Positions 58,518 to 64,000 of a DNA stretch of 64,000 nucleotides are shown one piece after another; within the stretch, counting starts at the first letter, position 1, and each line of letters begins with the position of its first letter. The notes under the pieces were generated by a model. That model searched no databases. It was not told where the DNA came from and saw only the letters and a program-made list of their open reading frames with translations. Source of the stretch: JAFLCM01 sp046154665 (GTDB lineage Bacteria > Planctomycetota > Phycisphaerae > Phycisphaerales > UBA1924); the NCBI GenBank assembly GCA_046154665.1, contig JBJXFG010000101.1:1-64000 (forward strand), read 5' to 3'. The position numbers and the translations under genes are program-made.

Positions 58518-60098
58518 ATGAGCATCGTCGATCATGTGCGGGGTTGGGTCCGTCGGTATCGCCCGGCTCGCGCGGCGGCGCCAGCCCTCGCGCTGGCGTG
58601 TGCCGCGCCCGCGTGCCTCGCCCAGCCGGCGGTCGACGGCCTGCTCGACGACTGGGCGACAACCCCGATCTTCGTGAACGACCCCGTCGGCGACGGTGCC
58701 GCGCCCTTCGACCTGCGCGCGATCCGAGTCCAATCCGCCGGCACGCGCCTCTTCGTGCAGTTCGATATCGGCTCGACCGTCAACCTGCCCTCAGGACCGG
58801 CGACCGACCCCACGCTCCGCCTCATCATCGCGCGGGGCAACCGCACGCTCACCATCAACTTCCGCTCACGCACGGCGTCATACTTCAACGGGTCGACGAC
58901 CAGCCCCGTCACCTGGACCGCGCTCAACTTCTCCGCGGCGCCGACGGTCGCCACCAGCCGATTCGAACTCGAGGTCGACACGGCCCTCATGGGCGCGGCC
59001 CTCGGCGACACGCTGCAACTGAACTTCAGCGGCGCCGATGCGCTCGCGGCATCAACCCCCTTCACGTTGACGAATCCCGCCCAGACACCCGAACGCCGAA
59101 GCCCGGACCGGTCGCCGTGCGCGAATCTGCGCGTCGTCAGCCTGAACACCTTCGTGAGCGGCTTCGCGGCCCCGGCACGCCGTGCCCAGTTCGTCCGACT
59201 CATCGACGCCGTCAACGCCGATGTCTACTGCTTCCAGGAGGAATACGACGGCACGCTGGCACAGGCCCAATCGATCATCAACGAAGCCGACGCGCTCGAC
59301 AACGGCGTGCCGTGGAACGTGCTCAAGGCGGGCGAGCTCGTCATCGCCTCGCCGCACGCGCTTATCCCCGTCAACCTCGGCACCCCCGCGTACCAGGGTG
59401 CCGTGGTGGTGCGGCCCGGCGGCCACGCGACGTTCGTGCTCAACAACCACATGAAGTGCTGCGGCCACATCGGTTCGACCGAGGACGCGACGCGCATCTC
59501 GCAAACTCAGACCGCTATCGCCGCCTTCAACGCGTTCCGCGCCGGCACACTCTCGCCCGAGCTGGCCCCCTACGCCGACGCGCCGGCGATCGTCATCGGC
59601 GATTGGAACCACGTCGGCAGCAGCACGCCGATGGACCTCTGGCTCGCGTCGCCCGGCCCGGAACTGACGCAGGCGACGGTGCGCCACCTCATCGGCCGCG
59701 AGACATGGACTTGGGCCGCCCCGTCTGGCACGGGGTTCTGGCCCGGATTGCTCGACGTTGTGGCGTTCGACGCCTATCGAAGCGCGGCTGCCCGATCGTT
59801 CGTTCTTGACAGCGCCGAGCTCAACGCCGACGAGCTCGCCGCGCTGGGGCTTCAGGCCGGCGACAGCGCCGCCAGCGATCACCGCATGCTCGTCGTTGAC
59901 CTCGCCGACGGGCCATCCGCAGATCTGAACGGCGACTCAGGCGTGAACACCGCCGACCTGACCTATCTCCTCTCCCGCTTCAGCCGCGCCGCGTCGTCCG
60001 CCCCGGACGTGCGCCGCTGCGACTTCAACCGCGACGGCACCGTCAACACCCCCGACCTGACCTACTTCCTCGCTCGATTCGGCGTGACGTGCAACTGA
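58518..60098 (+). CDS. Secreted EEP-fold hydrolase with GC-type dockerin
   Basis: 526-residue exported protein. A signal peptide (about 1-35, ALALACAAPACLAQ) is followed by a strand-rich domain (about 38-190; VDGLLDDWATTPIFVNDPVG) resembling CBM9/DOMON-type modules. Residues about 200-465 form an endonuclease/exonuclease/phosphatase fold: VVSLNTFVSG, DVYCFQEEYD with the catalytic Glu, VLNNHMKCCG, IVIGDWNHVG with Asp/Asn, and SDHRMLVVDL with His. The C-terminal dockerin pair reads DLNGDSGVNTADLTYLLSRF and DFNRDGTVNTPDLTYFLARF, then GVTCN. A nuclease or phosphodiesterase on the cell surface is likely. AAGGAG lies 8 bp before the ATG. Confidence 0.87.
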   Translation: MSIVDHVRGWVRRYRPARAAAPALALACAAPACLAQPAVDGLLDDWATTPIFVNDPVGDGAAPFDLRAIRVQSAGTRLFVQFDIGSTVNLPSGPATDPTLRLIIARGNRTLTINFRSRTASYFNGSTTSPVTWTALNFSAAPTVATSRFELEVDTALMGAALGDTLQLNFSGADALAASTPFTLTNPAQTPERRSPDRSPCANLRVVSLNTFVSGFAAPARRAQFVRLIDAVNADVYCFQEEYDGTLAQAQSIINEADALDNGVPWNVLKAGELVIASPHALIPVNLGTPAYQGAVVVRPGGHATFVLNNHMKCCGHIGSTEDATRISQTQTAIAAFNAFRAGTLSPELAPYADAPAIVIGDWNHVGSSTPMDLWLASPGPELTQATVRHLIGRETWTWAAPSGTGFWPGLLDVVAFDAYRSAAARSFVLDSAELNADELAALGLQAGDSAASDHRMLVVDLADGPSADLNGDSGVNTADLTYLLSRFSRAASSAPDVRRCDFNRDGTVNTPDLTYFLARFGVTCN

Positions 60099-60237
60099 TC
60101 CGGCCCATCGCCCGTCCTCGCGCCCAAAGCCGCCGTCACCGAGCCGCTCCGGTCGAAGTGACGGAAGAGGCTGCGCCCGGGACAACGAAGTGACCGCTTG
60201 ACTCCCGACCTTGCGAATCCACGATCGTCGCGCCGCT

Positions 60238-60816
60238 TCATCGCTTCTTCTTGACGGCACTTCGCTTCGCAACCTTCTTCTTCGTACCGGCCTTCTTCGC
60301 CGACTTCTTCGCGGCATTCTTCGCGACGCTCTTCGCCGCGGGTTTCGACGCCCGAGCCTGGCCGCCCTTGGCAAGCTGCGCCTCGTACATCGCCACATAG
60401 TCCTTCAGCTTCATCCGCCGCAGCGCCTCGGCCACCACGTCCAGCGGCACGTCGTCGATCTTCTTGAAGCGGATGCATGACGCTCCCATGTCAAGCTTCT
60501 TGCCCGTCGCTTTCCACGCCGTCACGAACCACTGCTTCATTGACGGGTTCATGTACAACCCCATCAGGTGCAGCGAAACGCCCTGCTTCTGCGACGCCAA
60601 CCCCGCGAACGGCAGCGGCTGGCTCGGGTCGCAGTGATACCCCGCGGGAAAAATCGAGTGCGGCACGGCGTAGCCCATCATGCCGTAGCCCATCCGCTCT
60701 TCAAACCCCTTGTCGATGTTCTTCAGGATCACCGCGCGCACCGCTTCGATGGTGGCGCGGCGATCCTCCGGCAGCGAGGCGAGATACTCCGGCACCGTGG
60801 CGGCTTTGGATTGCAT
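60238..60816 (-). CDS. DUF1801 protein with a lysine/alanine-rich histone-H1-like tail
   Basis: 192-residue protein. Residues about 1-145 are a DUF1801-type domain (VPEYLASLPEDRRATIEAVR, MGYGMMGYAVP, LMGLYMNPSMKQWFVTAW, CIRFKKIDDVP). The last about 47 residues are AKPAAKSVAKNAAKKSAKKA-like, closing with KVAKRSAVKKKR, the composition of histone H1 and of bacterial H1-like proteins. DUF1801 is a small fold of unknown function; the tail suggests nucleic-acid binding, perhaps nucleoid association. No partner gene is evident. The start is the ATG at 60816. Confidence 0.82.
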   Translation of the reverse strand: MQSKAATVPEYLASLPEDRRATIEAVRAVILKNIDKGFEERMGYGMMGYAVPHSIFPAGYHCDPSQPLPFAGLASQKQGVSLHLMGLYMNPSMKQWFVTAWKATGKKLDMGASCIRFKKIDDVPLDVVAEALRRMKLKDYVAMYEAQLAKGGQARASKPAAKSVAKNAAKKSAKKAGTKKKVAKRSAVKKKR

Positions 60817-60848
60817 CCGGGCAGTCTACCGACGACGAGCCCGCACGT

Positions 60849-61301
60849 TCAACGGTTTGCCCAGCGGATCTCGATCTTCCAATCCTGGGCCCGCTTGTCG
60901 AGCGCGTTGGCTTCGAGCCGCTTCTGTCCCTTAGGTTCGAGCACCACCTCGCGCCACCCCATCGCCGGACGGATCTCGCGCCCGTCCGCGTCGTACCAGG
61001 TGAAGCGGTAGTCGAGGATGTATCGCTCATCGCCGAGACTCCGCGTCGGGACCGCGACCGTCAGCAGGTCGTTCGGGCGCACCTGGATCGGCGCATCAAA
61101 CCCGAGGCTCTTCATCAGCTCCGGGTGGCTCATCACGATGCGCGGGTTGTTGTGCGGCGCGGGCACGGGATCGGCGCGGCCCTCATACGGGCGTGGGTCG
61201 CTCGTCTTGCAACCGACCAGCGATCCACTCCCCGCCACCATCGGCAGCGCGGCGAGCGACATCATCACGGGTTTCATCGAACGGTTCGGCTTGCAGCTCA
61301 T
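60849..61301 (-). CDS. YcfL/DUF1425-type lipoprotein
   Basis: 150-residue lipoprotein. The ATG at 61301 follows GAGGAG. A signal (MMSLAALPMVAGSGSLVGC) ends in a lipobox with Cys near residue 29. The mature domain (PIQVRPNDLLTVAVPTRSLG, LDYRFTWYDADGREI, WREVVLEPKGQKRLEANAL) is the YcfL fold (immunoglobulin-like). In gammaproteobacteria ycfL is next to lpoB, activator of penicillin-binding protein PBP1b, and COG3014; the same group follows here. The frame is open through a GGTGGCACAGGC repeat to 61478, which is excluded. It is the last gene of the operon. Confidence 0.85.
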   Translation of the reverse strand: MSCKPNRSMKPVMMSLAALPMVAGSGSLVGCKTSDPRPYEGRADPVPAPHNNPRIVMSHPELMKSLGFDAPIQVRPNDLLTVAVPTRSLGDERYILDYRFTWYDADGREIRPAMGWREVVLEPKGQKRLEANALDKRAQDWKIEIRWANR

Positions 61302-61338
61302 GGTTGTCTCCTCAATCTCCGAGAGTCGCCCGGAGCAT

Positions 61339-61405
61339 GGTGGCACAGGCGTACCACCTGTGTCTGATTGCTTATGTTCACGCACAGGCGGGAAGCCTGT
61401 GCCAC
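61339..61405. repeat. GGTGGCACAGGC paired hairpin repeat
   Basis: Left arm GGTGGCACAGGC (61339-61350) with hairpin CACAGG...CCTGTG; right arm ends GCCTGTGCCAC (61395-61405) with hairpin CACAGGC-gggaa-GCCTGTG. It has the same design as the element inside the HerA-like gene at 34996-35124. It lies between two lipoprotein genes of one operon. Confidence 0.85.
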
Positions 61406-61425
61406 TGGTTCTTTCAAAACAACTC

Positions 61426-62823
61426 TCATCGCGGCTCACTCCCCCGAACTTCCGACTCCCACGCCGCCTCGGCGTCATGGTCCGCCTCGCGGGCCATCTG
61501 CTGCGATTCGTACGTCCACGTCGTCACCGGTCGCACCGGAACCCCGTGCGACGCAAGCGAGCGGAGATAGATCACCGTCGGCGCGCTCGCCGTGCCCGGC
61601 CTGACGCCCGGCACCGAGAGCGGTGCCGATCGCCCGCCGCTGAAACTGATACCGATGTCCGCACCCTGAGGCGGCAACTCCAGCGCCGCCACGAACACCT
61701 CGCCGGGGATCAGCTCGTTGTGCCGCGTGTCCGCCGAGGCGAGCAGCTTCATCAGCAGCCCCGCCCCCGCCGCGGCGAGGCCCGCGATCTGCGCGTCCTT
61801 GTTGTTGCTCGCGGCGGCGGTGGTGATCCCGCCGATGACGAGCACGCTGCCCAGGCCGCTCTTGAATCGGCGCGCGTCCTCGAGGTTGTTCCAGCGGTAG
61901 TCGGCGCTCATGCGGTTCACGTCCGCCGCGGGCGCGACTGTCACGAACGGCCCGCCGATGCCGACGCGGAGATCACCCGCGGGCGGATCGCGCGGCACCC
62001 AGCGCGTCGAGGCGCCGTCTTCGCCGTAGGAATCCTTGCGCGGCCCGCGCCCCGACTCGACCACCAGCAAAGCGTTGAAGCGGCCGGCCCGCACGGCATC
62101 CGCCAGCGGGCGCAGCGAGGCATTCAACGCCACCGCGCGATCGAGCGGCTGGTCGTCGGCTTCGCCCAGCACGCGGTTGGCGATGCCCTCCATCAAATAC
62201 CCCAGCGCAAAGGTGCTCTCGACGAGCTTCACACCCTCGCGCGAGAAGCGGTCCTTCCCGCTCGGGTCGGCGTCCTTGAAGTCCGCCAGCCTTCGCACCG
62301 ACGCCCGCGCGGCGACGCGGACGTTTTCCCAGTCACCCCGCAGCGCGCTCACCCACGCCAGCGCCGTGTACGTCATCGCCTGTTCATACGGCTCGCCCTT
62401 GTAGACCAGTGCGCCGTCGGAGAGCACGGTGGCCGCGAAGATGCGGCCCTCGTCGTTCACGTTGCCCGATTCCAGCAACTGGTACGCCGTGCGCAGCGCG
62501 TTTGACGCCGAGTTCACGTCCCCCGCCGCCAGCGACGCCATGCCCAGCCGAGCGTTGTTCAGCAGCGAGTTCTCGTCGAGCGGGCGGCGCTCCGCCGCGG
62601 GACGAAAGCCCACGGCGGCGGCCCCGAAGTCCGCCCGCGAAAAATCCGCGACCGCCTGTCGCGTCTGAAGGTCTGATGCACAGCCCGTGAGCGACGAGCC
62701 CGCCAGCGCCGCCCCAACAAGCCATCCGAGCCCCGAGCGCAAGCTCGGGGCCAAGGAACTCCGGCCAGCGCCCGCACGCTCGCACGTCGCCAAAGACCCA
62801 AGATGGACCGCTGAAGTCCCCAT
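61426..62823 (-). CDS. COG3014-type lipoprotein of the LpoB/YcfL group
   Basis: 465-residue predicted lipoprotein from the ATG at 62823. The signal core (SGLGWLVGAALAGSSLTGC) ends with lipidated Cys near residue 48, which is late because the N-region is translated from an inverted repeat (62723-62884). The mature part has TPR-like helices (YAALAWVSALRGDWENVRVA-like, LVYKGEPYEQAMTYTALAWV; about 100-200) and a strand-rich C-terminal domain (FVAALELPPQGADIGISFSG). COG3014 proteins occur next to LpoB and YcfL in diverse bacteria, consistent with a cell-envelope (peptidoglycan-synthesis) role. A TTG at 62892 is an alternative start. Function otherwise unknown. Confidence 0.78.
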   Translation of the reverse strand: MGTSAVHLGSLATCERAGAGRSSLAPSLRSGLGWLVGAALAGSSLTGCASDLQTRQAVADFSRADFGAAAVGFRPAAERRPLDENSLLNNARLGMASLAAGDVNSASNALRTAYQLLESGNVNDEGRIFAATVLSDGALVYKGEPYEQAMTYTALAWVSALRGDWENVRVAARASVRRLADFKDADPSGKDRFSREGVKLVESTFALGYLMEGIANRVLGEADDQPLDRAVALNASLRPLADAVRAGRFNALLVVESGRGPRKDSYGEDGASTRWVPRDPPAGDLRVGIGGPFVTVAPAADVNRMSADYRWNNLEDARRFKSGLGSVLVIGGITTAAASNNKDAQIAGLAAAGAGLLMKLLASADTRHNELIPGEVFVAALELPPQGADIGISFSGGRSAPLSVPGVRPGTASAPTVIYLRSLASHGVPVRPVTTWTYESQQMAREADHDAEAAWESEVRGSEPR

Positions 62824-62884
62824 GTGCTCTCGAAGCGCCAGGCGGTCGGTCGGTGGCCCCGAACTTGCGCTCGGGGCTCGGATG
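62723..62884. repeat. 30-bp inverted repeat (CATCCGAGCCCCGAGCGCAAG type) at a lipoprotein gene start
   Basis: Arms 62723-62752 and 62855-62884 match at 29 of 30 positions inverted, separated by 102 bp. The left arm is inside codons for the signal-peptide n-region, the right arm lies 5' of the start. It is different from the LAHARGS family in sequence but similar in size and design. Confidence 0.88.
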
Positions 62885-62901
62885 ATCCTCAAGCAAGGAC
62901 G

Positions 62902-63492
62902 TTAATCGAACGCATTCCGCGAAATCCCATACTTCACCTCGTACGAATCCTCCCACACTAACAACCCGCTCTCGAGGTCCAGCAGTTGGAACGCGCACAG
63001 ATAGTGGTCGCTCCGCGACAGCAGGCTCGACGCCGTATCCGACCGGAACTCGGCCCGCAGCGCGTGCGTCGGACGCAGTCTTGACTGCTCCGGCGCGTAG
63101 TCCGCCCCGGCGTATCGCTGCCACTCCGCCGCCGGCAGCACGAACGCGATGTTCCGCTCGTTCCCCAGCATCGTCCGCGCCAGGTTGGCCCTGAACCGGC
63201 CCATGATCCCCCACTTCTCTGAATCGTCCATCAAATGCTCGGTGCGGTTGCTCACGCGGTCCATCGTAAACACCCAGCGCTCGCTCGAAGTGTTCCGAGA
63301 AGCGATCGGCATCGAAGCGTTAAGCGACGCCGCCATCTGATCGGTCATCTTCACCACGTCCGCCGCCGTGAGCGAAGTGGTGTTGATCCGCGGCGCGGCG
63401 CAGCCGGCCGCCCCGGCACCGGCCACACACGCCGCCGCGATCAGCGCCGCCTTGATGCCTCGATGCCTCATGCCTCGATACCTTCCCCTCAC
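62902..63492 (-). CDS. LpoB-like lipoprotein (paralogue 2)
   Basis: 196-residue lipoprotein. A signal peptide with lipobox GAAGC (Cys near residue 31) precedes a fold like the LpoB/CsgG domain (DVVKMTDQMAASLNASMPI, WVFTMDRVSNRTEHLMDDSE, YLCAFQLLDLESGLLVWEDS). LpoB activates the transpeptidase PBP1b at the outer membrane. The start is taken as GTG 63492, overlapping the upstream gene as GTGA; an internal ATG at 63471 is possible. AGGCATGAGGCATCGAGGC-type repeats lie in its first codons. It and the next gene are paralogues. Confidence 0.82.
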   Translation of the reverse strand: MRGRYRGMRHRGIKAALIAAACVAGAGAAGCAAPRINTTSLTAADVVKMTDQMAASLNASMPIASRNTSSERWVFTMDRVSNRTEHLMDDSEKWGIMGRFRANLARTMLGNERNIAFVLPAAEWQRYAGADYAPEQSRLRPTHALRAEFRSDTASSLLSRSDHYLCAFQLLDLESGLLVWEDSYEVKYGISRNAFD

Positions 63493-64000
63493 GACGCGAA
63501 CTTCGCCTCGTACGAACCTTCATACACAATCTCGCCGTCGTTCAGATCAACAATCTGGAACGTCAGCAGGTAGTAGTTCGCGCCCACGTTCGGCATGTCG
63601 TAGAACACGCCGCGCAGGGCATAGTCGGCCTTCGACTTATACCCGCCCGTCGAACCCGGCGGCGGCTCAAGCCCCTCGCTCGCACGGATCGCCGTCACCG
63701 TCGCGCGGCGCTCGACGAACCCGATGTTGTACCGCGCCCCGCTCTCGTTCAGCTTGGTGCGCACCCGCGCCAGGTAAATGTCGTAGTTCCGGCTCGGCAG
63801 CGTCGTCTTGTTCTCCACCCGGTCCATCACGATGTTGATCCGGTACGGCGGGTTCTGAAACTCCGGCTTGCTGGCGATCTGCGCGATGATGTCGTCGGTC
63901 GAACTCACCAGGTCCTTGCTGGCGAGATCAACCTCGTTAGAACGCCGCTTGGCCGGGTCGGCGGTGGTCGTCCGCCCCAAGTTCGGCGCGGGGTTGTTCT
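63489..64000 (-). CDS. LpoB-like protein (paralogue 1), partial
   Basis: About 170 C-terminal residues of an LpoB-type protein; the frame is open to the right edge, so the N-terminus with signal peptide is beyond the window. Visible features: SSTDDIIAQIASKPEFQNPP, NIVMDRVENKTTLPSRNYDI, ALRGVFYDMP and YLLTFQIVDLNDGEIVYEGS. The order matches the neighbouring paralogue (MDRVSNRTEH; FQLLDLESGLLVWEDSYE). Its stop overlaps the next start (GTGA). Whether both copies bind the same partner is unknown. Confidence 0.85.
   Translation of the reverse strand, partial: NNPAPNLGRTTTADPAKRRSNEVDLASKDLVSSTDDIIAQIASKPEFQNPPYRINIVMDRVENKTTLPSRNYDIYLARVRTKLNESGARYNIGFVERRATVTAIRASEGLEPPPGSTGGYKSKADYALRGVFYDMPNVGANYYLLTFQIVDLNDGEIVYEGSYEAKFAS

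Noticed and set aside
58518..60098. Treating this protein as a second copy of the EEP protein at 25686
   Set aside because: They share only fold motifs; domain order, length and the dockerin tail differ.

Overview
The window looks like a stretch of chromosome from a high-GC member of the Planctomycetota, most likely class Phycisphaerae. This is inferred from gene content, because no rRNA is present. The pointers are a TIGR02999-type ECF sigma factor coupled to a Ser/Thr kinase-TPR protein, three secreted proteins ending in 'GC-type' dockerins (a repeat pair closing on FGxxC), small membrane proteins with a CPxCxYNLRG zinc ribbon, PPi-type phosphofructokinase, and many dispersed palindromes that read as LAHARGS or TGxxPV peptides when they fall in frame. 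No prophage, transposase, CRISPR array or replication origin is evident.

Layout. 1-5058: a TetR-controlled ABC export operon on the minus strand (regulator, two FtsX-like permeases, ATPase, HlyD-type adaptor cut by the edge), with palindromic operators before the regulator and tandem repeats in its spacers. 5391-10491: thiS, PPi-type phosphofructokinase, a lipoprotein, a LuxR-type regulator and kynureninase. 10595-16299: a GAF-SpoIIE phosphatase between two FmdB-like paralogues, then a sigma factor/kinase pair. 16507-20216: three secreted proteins. 20274-25470: terminator, tRNA-Ala, upp, a solitary DNA methyltransferase, mnmG carrying an in-frame palindrome, and a UPF0175/PIN toxin-antitoxin pair. 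25686-32593: a secreted nuclease-like protein, an RND efflux adaptor/pump pair and a YajQ protein. 32691-43110: zinc-ribbon membrane proteins, a HerA-like ATPase, tRNA-Met, a very large HrpA helicase and SpoVR. 43277-48120: a beta-barrel protein, arfB and a secreted GH13 alpha-amylase behind two LacI-type operators. 48187-50356: an ankyrin-like Tat protein, an acetyltransferase and a membrane protein. 50519-57003: a nonulosonic-acid/Maf glycosylation operon (giant Maf fusion, NeuA-NeuB fusion, NeuC). 57063-64000: rhomboid protease, secreted dockerin-bearing nuclease, a DUF1801 protein with a histone-H1-like tail, and a YcfL / COG3014 / LpoB-like lipoprotein operon running off the right edge.

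Two themes stand out. First, several families of paired hairpins occur between genes and inside genes, where they add in-frame peptide; the two arms differ by compensatory changes that keep each hairpin, so structure rather than sequence seems to be retained. Second, the nonulosonic-acid operon carries two unusual fusions, including a Maf transferase joined to what resembles a radical-SAM barrel lacking its cluster cysteines. Starts were chosen by family alignment from memory, ribosome-binding sites and overlaps; four gene pairs share a GTGA stop/start overlap.
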